A DNA stretch of 33,011 nucleotides from Candidatus Kapaibacterium sp. (lineage in GTDB: Bacteria > Bacteroidota > Ignavibacteria > Kapaibacteriales > Kapaibacteriaceae), in assembly GCA_030833725.1 (NCBI GenBank), contig JAURGP010000023.1, forward strand, positions 1 to 33,011, read 5' to 3'. Below, piece after piece: positions 16,409 to 24,138 of this stretch. Each line of letters starts with the position of its first letter. The stretch's first letter is position 1. Position numbers and translations under genes: made by a program. The notes beneath the pieces are model-generated. The model worked only from the letters and a program-made list of their open reading frames with translations. It was not told where the DNA came from and did not search any database.

Positions 16409-17344
16409 TCACACGTGACCGTCAGGTTGGGTGACACTCTCCAGATGGGTAAAGACCTCGGACGGTAGGGCGATGGCTGCTTGAACGCGATCCTCTAGAC
16501 GTGTGGCCAAGGCATGCGCCTCGATCATTGGCGTGGCATCGGGAAGGAGGAGGTGGTAGTCGACGTGAACAATCGTTCCCGACGTCCGCAAACGCAGACG
16601 ATGGTAGCTACATCCGTATTCCGTGCAAAAGGATGCAAGTGTATCATGCACGCGTTCCAGGAGCTTTGGATCGGAAGAGTCCATGAGCCCCTTCACAGAG
16701 AGTGCAATGAGTTTGCCGCCCTCCCGGATGATGTTGGCACCAAACACCATGGCAATCACGGGATCTAACCAGAGCAAACCCGTCCACTTGGCAAGAAACA
16801 ATCCACCCAGTGCACCTACACTCGTCCAGACATCCGTCATGACGTGCCGACCATTGGCCTCTACCACCAGTGACTGGTGACGCTTACCAGCGCGGATCAG
16901 GAAGGTACCAAGTGCGAGGTTCACTGCTGCCGCACCGGCTGTGATCGACATGCCGATATCGAGTTTCTGCAGCTGCACGCCCACGATGAGCTTTTCCGTA
17001 GCGCTGGCAATGATCACGATGGCAGCGATGCAGATGAGAGCCCCTTCCACACCGGCCGACATAAAGCTGATCTTGTCATGTCCGTAGGGATGTTCCTCGT
17101 CGGGTGGCTTGGAACCCACACGAAGGGCGTACCAAGCAAACCACACGGCAATGACGTGAACGACACTTTCAGCAGCATCGGAGAAAATCACCGACGAGCC
17201 AGTCAGGACGTAGGCAGCCCATTTCGCCGCCAGCATCATGAAGCCGATGGCAAGGGAGAGATTCATCGCCCGGTTCAGAATCGCTGACGGCACCACCGAC
17301 GACGATTGGGAACTAGCTGTTGAGACCTTTGAGGAATTCCTCAT
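16409..17344 (-). CDS. Cation diffusion facilitator (CDF) family metal transporter
   Basis: This 311-residue inner-membrane protein has six helices and a cytoplasmic C-terminal domain (about 235-311), the CDF plan for proton-coupled efflux of Zn, Fe, Mn or Co. Helix 2 carries [11 protein letters not shown] and helix 5 carries HVMTDVWTS; both supply metal ligands in the family. The interhelix loop has PYGHDKISF. The specific metal cannot be assigned. The listed ATG lies 32 bases inside the end of rho on the same strand. Alternative GTG codons near 17296 lie just downstream of the rho stop and would remove a poorly conserved Ser-rich leader. Translation is probably coupled to rho. Confidence 0.9.
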   Translation of the reverse strand: MRNSSKVSTASSQSSSVVPSAILNRAMNLSLAIGFMMLAAKWAAYVLTGSSVIFSDAAESVVHVIAVWFAWYALRVGSKPPDEEHPYGHDKISFMSAGVEGALICIAAIVIIASATEKLIVGVQLQKLDIGMSITAGAAAVNLALGTFLIRAGKRHQSLVVEANGRHVMTDVWTSVGALGGLFLAKWTGLLWLDPVIAMVFGANIIREGGKLIALSVKGLMDSSDPKLLERVHDTLASFCTEYGCSYHRLRLRTSGTIVHVDYHLLLPDATPMIEAHALATRLEDRVQAAIALPSEVFTHLESVTQPDGHV

Positions 17345-18743
17345 TCGACTTTGTTGCCTTCATCCGTTCAAGGAGGGTCTCCATGGCTTCGATGGGTGGA
17401 TCGTCGCCCAGAACCTTGCGCAGAATCCACACCTTGTTGAGTTCATCAGCCGTCATCAAGAGCTCCTCACGCCGTGTGCCCGATCGGTTGACGTCGATGG
17501 CCGGGAAGATGCGGCGTTCCGAGAGCTTGCGATCCAACACGAGTTCCATGTTACCCGTGCCCTTGAACTCTTCGAAGATCACCTCGTCCATCCGTGAGTT
17601 CGTCTCCACCAAGGCCGTGGCGATGATGGTGAGCGAGCCCCCTTCCTCAACATTTCGGGCCGCACCGAAGAAGCGCTTGGGCTTGTGCAGTGCGTTGGCG
17701 TCGACACCACCAGAGAGGAGTTTGCCGGACTGGGGAATCACGGTGTTGTGGGCCCGCGCTAGACGTGTGATGGAGTCGAGCAGGATCACCACGTCCTGTT
17801 TGGCTTCTACCAGACGCTTGGCCTTGGCAATCACCATATCTGCCACATGCACGTGGCGCTCGGGTGGCTCATCGAAGGTAGAGGCAATCACTTCGGCATT
17901 AACGCTGCGCTGCATGTCGGTGACTTCCTCCGGCCGCTCGTCGATGAGCAACACGATGAGTTTCACTTCCGGATGGTTCCGGGCAATGGCGTTTGCCATC
18001 TTTTGCAGGAGGATCGTCTTGCCAGCCTTGGGAGGCGACACGATCAACCCGCGCTGGCCCTTACCAATCGGAGACACGAGGTCGATGATGCGCGTACTGA
18101 ATTCCGAGGGAACGGTTTCCAGGATGATGCGTTTGTCGGGATAGAGTGGTGTGAGGTTCTCGAACAACGTCCGTTCGGTCTGTTCGACGAACGGGATGTA
18201 GTTGATCGACTCAACACGAATGAGCGAGAAGAACCGCTCACCCTGTTTTGGTGGCCTCACGTAGCCCTTCACGGTGTCGCCGGTACGCAGGCCGTACTTA
18301 CGGACTTGCGATGGCGAAACGTAGACGTCGTCGGGGGAGGGGAGGTAGTTATAGTCTGCCGACCTCAGGAAGGCATAGCCGTCGGGAAGTACCTCCACTA
18401 CACCCACGGATGTGGTCAAGCCCTCGCGGTGCTGTTCCTTCATCTGTCGAAGGTTTTCCGCCTCGACGATCTTGACGATCAGGTCCTGCTTCCGCAGATC
18501 GCCACTGTGCTCTACGCCCAATTTGTGAGCGATCTCCAGGAGCTCGGCGATCTTCAGCGACTTGAGTTTGGGGATGTCGATCACCAGTGCCGGCTCTGCC
18601 GGTGCCTCTGGGGTATCTGATGATGCTGCTGCTTCTGCAGCTTCTTCTGCGACATCCTGGGGAAGACCCTCTGGTCGTGGCTGTCGGTTGCGTCGATCAC
18701 GTGATCCGCGAGGACCACGGCTCGGCCGTGGACGGTTCGTCAT
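17313..18743 (-). CDS. rho: Transcription termination factor Rho
   Basis: This 476-residue hexameric RNA helicase terminates untranslated transcripts. It has an N-terminal arginine/glycine-rich and acidic extension of about 60 residues ([19 protein letters not shown], then an Ala/Glu stretch), as seen in Bacteroidota and Actinobacteria. The Rho-N helical domain is [16 protein letters not shown]. The RNA-binding cold-shock-like domain contains [15 protein letters not shown]. The ATPase core has Walker [34 protein letters not shown], the Q/R-loop region [11 protein letters not shown], and [27 protein letters not shown] chose the ATG at 18743; the open frame continues upstream without homology. 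A three-unit 10-bp repeat lies just upstream. Confidence 0.95.
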   Translation of the reverse strand: MTNRPRPSRGPRGSRDRRNRQPRPEGLPQDVAEEAAEAAASSDTPEAPAEPALVIDIPKLKSLKIAELLEIAHKLGVEHSGDLRKQDLIVKIVEAENLRQMKEQHREGLTTSVGVVEVLPDGYAFLRSADYNYLPSPDDVYVSPSQVRKYGLRTGDTVKGYVRPPKQGERFFSLIRVESINYIPFVEQTERTLFENLTPLYPDKRIILETVPSEFSTRIIDLVSPIGKGQRGLIVSPPKAGKTILLQKMANAIARNHPEVKLIVLLIDERPEEVTDMQRSVNAEVIASTFDEPPERHVHVADMVIAKAKRLVEAKQDVVILLDSITRLARAHNTVIPQSGKLLSGGVDANALHKPKRFFGAARNVEEGGSLTIIATALVETNSRMDEVIFEEFKGTGNMELVLDRKLSERRIFPAIDVNRSGTRREELLMTADELNKVWILRKVLGDDPPIEAMETLLERMKATKSNEEFLKGLNS

Positions 18744-18750
18744 AGATGCT

Positions 18751-18780
18751 CTGGGATTTTCTGGGATACTCTGGGAAGTT
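18751..18780. repeat. 10-bp tandem repeat, three units, upstream of rho
   Basis: The plus-strand units are CTGGGATTTT, CTGGGATACT and CTGGGAAGTT, starting 8 bases upstream of the rho start codon. In a rho transcript this would be a C-rich, purine-poor leader (CCCAG every 10 nt), the type of RNA Rho itself binds. An autoregulatory role is my inference only. Confidence 0.7.
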
Positions 18781-18936
18781 GTACTGCGACAGGAGAGCAG
18801 CGTTGGGGCGGCGACGGGAGTCGACCACACCGGCAGGCGTCGATTCAAGCGACGTTTCCGTGCCACCACGAAATTGCCACGGAATCGCGCCGAAAGCAAG
18901 TCCCGATCTGGCGCCGTGCCGGTACGACCAGAAATG

Positions 18937-19362
18937 ATGAAGACAACAATCAGTGCTCTGTCCATCTGTCTGTCGATGCTGGCAGTGGCACAGATGTCGG
19001 CGCAGCCCCCGCACCTGGTGCGGCCAATCGATGCCATGGTGACTCACGTTGCCGGTGTGGCGAGGAGTAGCTCGGTCCTGGCTGTCATTGGCCTACGCCT
19101 ACCAGCTCGTGCTCCAACGCAGGCAGCTACGGATTCTACGCGCGATCGCGTACCTGACTACCTCGGGTCAACGATTCAGTGGAGTGCCTATACCGTCGAT
19201 GGCAGGGCAGCGGGCAGAGGAACGCGCGTGTTCAGGCCGTCGGACGCTCGGACACTATCGCTGTCGGTGGCGGAGGTTCACGGACCTGGGCTGCGCATGG
19301 TCGTGTGCCGTGGAGTTGGTTCGGCTGTGATCTGGCGTACGCGGCTGTGGATTTCTGAGTGA
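18937..19362 (+). CDS. Small secreted protein of unknown function
   Basis: This 141-residue protein opens with a convincing signal peptide ([22 protein letters not shown], cleaved before QPPHL). The mature part is rich in Ala, Arg and Val, with short beta-like stretches ([43 protein letters not shown]). I recognise no family. The same frame is open further upstream, but that part is the shadow of the rho coding strand; the ATG pair at 18934/18937 gives the signal peptide. It is divergent from rho, with about 190 bases between the starts. That gap contains the rho-side repeat and a 7-bp inverted repeat (TTCCGTG at 18856-18862, CACGGAA at 18878-18884). No Shine-Dalgarno sequence is seen. Confidence 0.55.
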   Translation: MKTTISALSICLSMLAVAQMSAQPPHLVRPIDAMVTHVAGVARSSSVLAVIGLRLPARAPTQAATDSTRDRVPDYLGSTIQWSAYTVDGRAAGRGTRVFRPSDARTLSLSVAEVHGPGLRMVVCRGVGSAVIWRTRLWISE

Positions 19363-19370
19363 TTCCTTTC

Positions 19371-19378
19371 TATCTTTG
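19371..19378 (+). promoter_or_regulatory. Bacteroidota-type -7 box (TATCTTTG) for tRNA-His and probably the downstream operon
   Basis: Exact TAnnTTTG, 32 bases upstream of the tRNA 5' end. Transcription should start near 19383, inside the palindrome at 19381-19400. It is the only promoter-like element I see before the GH57 gene. Confidence 0.6.
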
Positions 19379-19380
19379 TG

Positions 19381-19400
19381 GCCGTAGAGTTCTCTACGGC
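19381..19400 (+). promoter_or_regulatory. Palindrome at the predicted tRNA-His transcription start
   Basis: Two perfect 9-bp arms, GCCGTAGAG and CTCTACGGC, flank a TT. It begins 2 bases after the -7 box, so it could be an operator overlapping the start site or a hairpin in the pre-tRNA 5' leader. No regulator can be named. Confidence 0.5.
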
Positions 19401-19410
19401 TATCTACACG

Positions 19411-19483
19411 GCGAACGTAGCTCAGTTGGTAGAGCCCCGGATTGTGGTTCCGGTTGTCGCGGGTTCAAGCCCCGTCGTTCGCC
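19411..19483 (+). tRNA. tRNA-His (GTG anticodon)
   Basis: The 73-base cloverleaf folds cleanly. The acceptor arms are GCGAACG and CGTTCGC, the D stem GCTC/GAGC has loop AGTTGGTA, the anticodon stem CCGGA/TCCGG encloses TTGTGGT (anticodon GTG), and the T stem GCGGG/CCCGT has loop TTCAAGC. The discriminator is C73 and the base before the acceptor (19410) is G, giving the G-1:C73 pair specific to histidine tRNAs. CCA is not encoded. Only 17 bases separate it from the GH57 start codon. Confidence 0.96.
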
Positions 19484-19500
19484 CTCACAACACTCCCGGC

Positions 19501-21168
19501 ATGGTAGCATTCATCCTGCATACGCACCTGCCCTACGTCCTCCACCATGGAACGTGGCCCCACGGCAGCGACTGGCTGTACGAGGCTATCTGCGAGTGTT
19601 ACCTCCCGTTGATTCAGATGTGCGACCGGTTGCTGGCCGATGGCATCAGGCCGGGGCTTTCAATCGATGTGTCGCCGGTCCTCCTCGAGCAACTTGCTCA
19701 TCCCGATCTTCCGGAACTCTTCGAAAACTACTGCGCTCACCATGCTGTGCTGGCGCGAGCAGACGCAGATCGATTCCAACAGGAGAGCAAAGAGGAGAGC
19801 AACGAGGATGGCAACGAGGACAGCAACGATACCCTAGCAGCACTGGCACTGCAGTGGAGTGATTGGTACGAGCAGGCACGGAGGAGCTTCACCGAAACCT
19901 ACGATCGTGATGTGGTTGGTGCGCTGCGTCGGCTGCAAAACGAAGGTGCCATCGAACTCATGACCTGTGGCCTGACCCACGGCTATCTTCCGCTGATTGC
20001 CGAGGATACGCTTGTCGAGGCCCAGATCGACCTGGCCGTGCAGGTTCATCGCAGGCATTTTGGCAAGCTACCTGCCGGCATCTGGCTGCCAGAGTGCGCC
20101 TATCGCCCTGCCTACCATTGGCAGACGCTGCTGCCGCATCCGGTGTACAGTACGGCATGTGCTCGTCAGGGGATGGAGCAGATCTTACACCGTCACGGGC
20201 TACAGTTCTTCGTGACGGATCAGCCGGCACTGTCGCCATACACCTTGGTTCGGGCAGGGGGACGGCATCACCCCGAAACGGCAGTCGTCTTCAATCGTCA
20301 CCGTGAGATTGCCCTACAAGTGTGGAGCGGTCAGACGGGGTATCCGGGCGACGGTGATTATCTCGACTTCCACAAGAAGTACTATCGGTCGGCACTGCGG
20401 TATTGGCGCGTCACGGGTGCCGCTGTCGACATGCAGGATAAAGCCCCTTACCAGTGGGAGTGGGCAGCCAGCAAGGCACGGGAACACGCTGCGCATTACG
20501 TCCGTATTCTGGAGGTTACCCTGCAACATGAACGCAGTGCCAGCGGAGGAGATCCCGTGATTGCACTGCCCTTCGACACCGAATTGTTCGGACACTGGTG
20601 GTTTGAGGGTCCCATGTTTCTGGAACACGTGATTCGTGGTCTGGCGGCATCTGATGTGGCGAAGACCGTCACGGCTTCGGAGGCGATTGCGCGTCAGCAG
20701 CCAGAGCGTGTCGTCGAGTTGCCAGAGTCGTCGTGGGGTAGGAATGGCAACCACGACGTCTGGATGAACCCGGAGGTGCAGTGGATCTGGGAGCGTGAAT
20801 ACCAGCTCGAGTACCGACTGCGGATGTTCTATGAGAAACACCGACGCGTGGGGGAGGATCGCCTCCTGCATCGGCTCTTGGTGAATGCCTGGCGGGAGAT
20901 CTTTCTTGCCCAGTCATCCGACTGGCCCTTCTTGATCTCGACCTTCTCCAGCAAAGAGTATGCTGAGAAGCGGTTCTACCATCATGCCGAAGATGCCGAA
21001 CACCTGCTCGAGGTGGCCGAGCGCTACTGTGCCGTTGGAACCGTGCGCGCTGAGGACCTTGACTTCCTCGACGCCTGCGAACGCCGCAACGGTATCTTTG
21101 AGGTAGAGCTGTCGGCATGGGCCGACCAGCCTCATTTCAGTGAAGGGACGTCGTGGCCAGCACAGTAA
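19501..21168 (+). CDS. GH57 family 1,4-alpha-glucan branching enzyme-like protein
   Basis: This 555-residue glycoside hydrolase of family 57 shows the conserved regions FILHTHLPYV (H7, H9), GLTHGYLPL, GIWLPECAYRP with predicted nucleophile E198, and FDTELFGHWWFEG with predicted acid/base D359. The C-terminal helical region (SSWGRNGNHDVWMN, then LLVNAWREIFLAQSSDWPF) is typical of GH57 branching enzymes, which create alpha-1,6 branches in glycogen-like glucans. An insertion near residues 95-110 is made of a four-unit 12-bp tandem repeat (ESKE, ESNE, DGNE, DSND). The open frame runs back through the tRNA, but ATG 19501 gives the family N-terminus. It appears to be co-transcribed with tRNA-His; the downstream gene overlaps its stop. 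Confidence 0.88.
   Translation: MVAFILHTHLPYVLHHGTWPHGSDWLYEAICECYLPLIQMCDRLLADGIRPGLSIDVSPVLLEQLAHPDLPELFENYCAHHAVLARADADRFQQESKEESNEDGNEDSNDTLAALALQWSDWYEQARRSFTETYDRDVVGALRRLQNEGAIELMTCGLTHGYLPLIAEDTLVEAQIDLAVQVHRRHFGKLPAGIWLPECAYRPAYHWQTLLPHPVYSTACARQGMEQILHRHGLQFFVTDQPALSPYTLVRAGGRHHPETAVVFNRHREIALQVWSGQTGYPGDGDYLDFHKKYYRSALRYWRVTGAAVDMQDKAPYQWEWAASKAREHAAHYVRILEVTLQHERSASGGDPVIALPFDTELFGHWWFEGPMFLEHVIRGLAASDVAKTVTASEAIARQQPERVVELPESSWGRNGNHDVWMNPEVQWIWEREYQLEYRLRMFYEKHRRVGEDRLLHRLLVNAWREIFLAQSSDWPFLISTFSSKEYAEKRFYHHAEDAEHLLEVAERYCAVGTVRAEDLDFLDACERRNGIFEVELSAWADQPHFSEGTSWPAQ
19783..19830 (+). repeat. 12-bp in-frame tandem repeat, four units, in the GH57 gene
   Basis: The units are GAGAGCAAAGAG, GAGAGCAACGAG, GATGGCAACGAG and GACAGCAACGAT. 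They encode an acidic, Asn/Ser-rich insertion of 16 residues in a surface segment between conserved regions 1 and 2. Confidence 0.9.
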
Positions 21169-22049
21169 TGCTCCTTGTTCGACAGTTGCGCCCGCACCAG
21201 TGGTCGAAGAACCTCCTGGTCTTCATCCCCATGATTCTTGCCCACGACGTAGGACTCGGTAGCAACCACGCACCGGGTGTGTGGCAGGCGTTGCTGGCGT
21301 TTCTGTCGTTTTCCTTTGTTGCTAGCGCCGTGTACACGCTCAACGACCTTGCCGACCGGCACAGTGATGCAGCCCATCCTCGCAAGCGATTCCGGCCACT
21401 GGCATCAGGCGCGATCTCTCCCCGTTTGGCGGTGATGATGATCGTGGTGCTGCTTGCGGCGGCTGCTCCGATGGCCGCACAGTTGTCAGCATCGTTTACG
21501 GTGTTAGTGGCCATCTATCTTGCCAGTACCACTCTATATTCCTTCTGGCTGAAGCGGCTGGTGTTGATCGACGTCATTGTGCTGGCCGGTTTGTACACGT
21601 TGCGCATCATTGCCGGAGGTGCTGCCACCGAGACACCTGTGTCTACCTGGCTGCTCATGTTTTCTCTGTGCGTGTTCACGAGTCTGGCCTTCCTCAAACG
21701 CTACACCGAGCTTCGCGATACCGTGGAGCGCGAGGGGCGCACGATCAGTGGAAGGGGCTACCGAGTGGGGGATGCCCACTTCGTGCTGATTGCTGGCACG
21801 GCGATCGGCTACCTGGCCGTCTTTGTGTTTGCGTTCTACCTGAGCGGTACGGACGTTACTCGCCTATATGCACATCCAACGCGACTCTGGGCCATGGTGC
21901 CAGTGTTGCTCTACTGGATCAGTCGGATGTGGCTGAAGGCTCATCGTGGGGAAATGCACGATGACCCGATCATCTTTGCCCTGCGTGATCGAGCAACATA
22001 CATCCTTGGGGTGATCATGGTTGTCATCTTCGTGGTGGCCGGACAATGA
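21153..22049 (+). CDS. UbiA-family decaprenyl-phosphate phosphoribosyltransferase-like protein (DPPR synthase)
   Basis: This polytopic UbiA-superfamily prenyltransferase of about 298 residues has the first acidic motif NDLADRHSDAAHPRKRFRPLASG. Its N-terminal LRPHQWSKNLLVFIPMI is typical of the Rv3806c-like subgroup, which transfers phosphoribose from PRPP to polyprenyl phosphate rather than prenylating quinones. The second region includes YSFWLKRLVLIDVIVLAGLYTLRIIAGG and FLKRYTEL. DprE1- and DprE2-like genes follow immediately, which supports the subgroup call. A GTG at 21153 has an AAGGGA site upstream; an ATG at 21168 overlaps the GH57 stop (TAATG) and is the alternative start. The gene ends with a 4-base overlap into the next. 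Confidence 0.88.
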   Translation: MASTVMLLVRQLRPHQWSKNLLVFIPMILAHDVGLGSNHAPGVWQALLAFLSFSFVASAVYTLNDLADRHSDAAHPRKRFRPLASGAISPRLAVMMIVVLLAAAAPMAAQLSASFTVLVAIYLASTTLYSFWLKRLVLIDVIVLAGLYTLRIIAGGAATETPVSTWLLMFSLCVFTSLAFLKRYTELRDTVEREGRTISGRGYRVGDAHFVLIAGTAIGYLAVFVFAFYLSGTDVTRLYAHPTRLWAMVPVLLYWISRMWLKAHRGEMHDDPIIFALRDRATYILGVIMVVIFVVAGQ

Positions 22050-23377
22050 CCACTCCTGACGCAGTTGGAACATCCTGGGGACGTCTACCTGAGCCCCCTG
22101 CAGCCGCCTTCGTACCCTTTCGTGGAGTGCTCCCAGAAGATCGACCGTACCTGCCGTACGGTGCCGGTCGGTCGTACGGTGATGTGTGCTTGAACGATGG
22201 GGCAACGCTGGTTGCCATGACCGAGCACCATCGCATCCTGGAGTTCGATCAACAGCTTGGCACACTGGTCGTCGAGTCGGGCTGCACAATTGCCCAGGTG
22301 CACCAGACCATCATCCCCAGTGGATGGCATCTGCCCGTTATTCCTGGGACGCAATGGGTAACGATCGGTGGTGCCGTTGCCAACGACATCCACGGGAAGA
22401 ATCACCATCGTGATGGATCCTTTGGCTGTCATGTTCTGGAATTGGAACTTCTACGCTCTGACGAGGGCGTGGTGCGGTGTTCACCCACACAGCGATCGGA
22501 TCTGTTTTACGCAACCATTGGTGGAATGGGGCTTACCGGTATCATCACCTGGGTGAAGGTGCGCTTGATGCCGATACCGTCGGCCCAGATTCAGACCGAG
22601 TCGATCAAGACATCGTCGATGGCGGAGACGGTCGATGTGCTGCTGGCATCCGATGAACAGTGGCTCTACTCTGTTGCCTGGGTGGATCTTGCTACGCGGT
22701 CTGGCTGTGCTGGGCGCGGACATGTCCTCGTGGGTCAGCATGCCTCCGCTGAACATGGCCTGCAGCCACCGTCGCTGCGACAATCCTATGGTTGGCTTGC
22801 ACCGGTGGCTCGTCCGTTTCTGCAACCAACCACCGTACGACTTGGCAACAGCATCAAGTACCATGGGCAGCGCACACCTGTGCGTTCGTCGGTGATGGAT
22901 CACGGAGCCTTCTTCCATCCGCTCGATGCCATCCGTGGCTGGAATCGTGTGTACGATCCCAAGGGCTTTGTGCAGTATCAGTTCGTGATTCCAGAGGAGG
23001 AAGCGTCGGAGGTAGGCAAGGTCCTCTCCAGCATCACGACCGTGTTGCACGAGGCCGACCTCGTTCCGTATCTGGCAGTGCTGAAACGGTTTGGGTCGCG
23101 CTCGTCTGGGGGAGTGATGTCGTTCCCGCGTCCGGGTTGGACGCTGGCGATGGATTTGCCGTGGAGTGGTCGGCCGATGCTCCATGCACTAAACCGCCTT
23201 GATGCCATGGTACTGGAGCGTGGTGGTAGAGTCTATCTGGCAAAGGATGCACGCCTAGAGACGGCCATGTTTCGCGCGATGTATCCGCAATGGACGCGAT
23301 TTTCCGAGCTTCTCGATCCCGCCGTATCCAGCACGATGTGGCGTCGGCTTCAGTTGACAACGAAAGGATATCAATGA
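22046..23377 (+). CDS. DprE1-like FAD-dependent decaprenylphosphoryl-ribose 2-oxidase
   Basis: This 443-residue VAO/PCMH-type flavoenzyme has PYGAGRSYGDVCLN and PGTQWVTIGGAVANDIHGKNHHRDGSFG (FAD-binding region), then GGMGLTGIITWV. The C-terminal substrate domain contains YQFVIPEE, VLKRFGSRSSG and SFPRPGWTLAMDLP. These match DprE1, which oxidises the 2'-OH of polyprenyl-phosphoryl-ribose as the first epimerisation step toward polyprenyl-phosphoryl-arabinose. The position of the mycobacterial benzothiazinone-reactive cysteine (GWNICVDFP, from memory) is alanine here (GWTLAMDLP). It overlaps the DPPR synthase gene by 4 bases and the DprE2-like gene by 4 bases. Confidence 0.9.
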   Translation: MTTPDAVGTSWGRLPEPPAAAFVPFRGVLPEDRPYLPYGAGRSYGDVCLNDGATLVAMTEHHRILEFDQQLGTLVVESGCTIAQVHQTIIPSGWHLPVIPGTQWVTIGGAVANDIHGKNHHRDGSFGCHVLELELLRSDEGVVRCSPTQRSDLFYATIGGMGLTGIITWVKVRLMPIPSAQIQTESIKTSSMAETVDVLLASDEQWLYSVAWVDLATRSGCAGRGHVLVGQHASAEHGLQPPSLRQSYGWLAPVARPFLQPTTVRLGNSIKYHGQRTPVRSSVMDHGAFFHPLDAIRGWNRVYDPKGFVQYQFVIPEEEASEVGKVLSSITTVLHEADLVPYLAVLKRFGSRSSGGVMSFPRPGWTLAMDLPWSGRPMLHALNRLDAMVLERGGRVYLAKDARLETAMFRAMYPQWTRFSELLDPAVSSTMWRRLQLTTKGYQ

Positions 23378-24120
23378 CACTCTCACCAAAGCGTGTGGTG
23401 GTGTTGGGCGCAACCAGTGCCATCGGTGCTGGTATTGCCGAACGCTATGCTGCTGCAGGCAGCTCCATCTTCCTCGTAGGCAGAAACGAGCAGCGTACAC
23501 GGCAGGTTGCTGAGACCATGACCATGCTGGGTGCCACGAAGGTGGGTATCTACCTAGCGGATCTTCGGGCACGGGATCAGTTTGGTGATATCGTGCGCAC
23601 AGCCGTTGAGGCCCTGGGCGGTATTGATCTGGTGATCATTGCCCACGCCGTGCTACCGGTCCAAGCCGAGCTGGACTACGATGTGGACGCCTCGATGGAC
23701 ACCCTCATGACGAACATGATGAGTCCGATCGACCTGATGCACCGGTTTGCGCTGGTGCTGGAGGGTTCTGGTGGAGGAAGTCTCGTCGTGCTCTCGTCGG
23801 TGGCTGGTGATCGCGGACGAAAGGGGATGACGGCCTATGCTGCGGCCAAGGCGGCGGTGTCGGCCTATGCCGCTGGACTGCGTGGACGCTTCGCCGATCA
23901 CAACGTCCACGTTCTCACCGTCAAACCCGGTCCGGTGCGAACACCAATGACGGAAGGCAGAGCCTTGCCCTTCATGGCAGGATTAGAGCCGGTGGTGACC
24001 TCCATCGTGCGAGCCATCGAGAGAAAGGCCGTGGTGATCTACACGCCGTGGTTCTGGAGGCCTATAGCAGCAGCGCTCCGGCTGTTGCCGGAGCGCGTGG
24101 TGATGAAGCTGTCGCTGTAA
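23374..24120 (+). CDS. DprE2-like short-chain dehydrogenase (keto-arabinose reductase)
   Basis: This 248-residue SDR protein has the Rossmann motif GATSAIGAGIAERYA at the N-terminus, the active-site serine in LVVLSSVAGDRGRKG, and YAAAK as the catalytic Tyr-x3-Lys. The tail VKPGPVRTPMTEG is also typical. Together with the preceding DprE1-like gene it would reduce the 2-keto intermediate to polyprenyl-phosphoryl-arabinose with NAD(P)H. The start at 23374 is coupled to the DprE1-like stop (ATGA); the longer upstream frame overlaps that gene and lacks homology. A strong hairpin lies in the last 50 bases of the coding region. It converges on ftsH with only 18 bases between stops. Confidence 0.88.
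   Translation: MTLSPKRVVVLGATSAIGAGIAERYAAAGSSIFLVGRNEQRTRQVAETMTMLGATKVGIYLADLRARDQFGDIVRTAVEALGGIDLVIIAHAVLPVQAELDYDVDASMDTLMTNMMSPIDLMHRFALVLEGSGGGSLVVLSSVAGDRGRKGMTAYAAAKAAVSAYAAGLRGRFADHNVHVLTVKPGPVRTPMTEGRALPFMAGLEPVVTSIVRAIERKAVVIYTPWFWRPIAAALRLLPERVVMKLSL
24073..24096. terminator. Strong hairpin near the end of the dprE2-like gene
   Basis: A perfect 10-bp G+C-rich stem, GCGCTCCGGC and its complement GCCGGAGCGC, closes a TGTT loop 22 bases before the stop codon. It lies inside coding sequence between convergent operons. No T-tract follows; it may act as a bidirectional 3'-end structure. Confidence 0.4.
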
Positions 24121-24138
24121 GCTGAGACGTGGAAGCAG

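Noticed and set aside
16409-17344. CDF gene start inside rho as evidence of a frameshift or fusion
   Set aside because: Rho has its full C-terminus and the CDF protein has alternative GTG starts just after the rho stop, so ordinary overlap or a misplaced start explains it.
18562-18933. Upstream extension of the small secreted protein's open frame
   Set aside because: This part is antisense to the rho N-terminus and has Arg/Ala low-complexity composition; the signal peptide beginning at 18934/18937 marks the real start.
19378-19500. GH57 reading frame continuing upstream through the tRNA
   Set aside because: The frame is open by chance through the tRNA-His sequence; the family N-terminus begins at the ATG at 19501.
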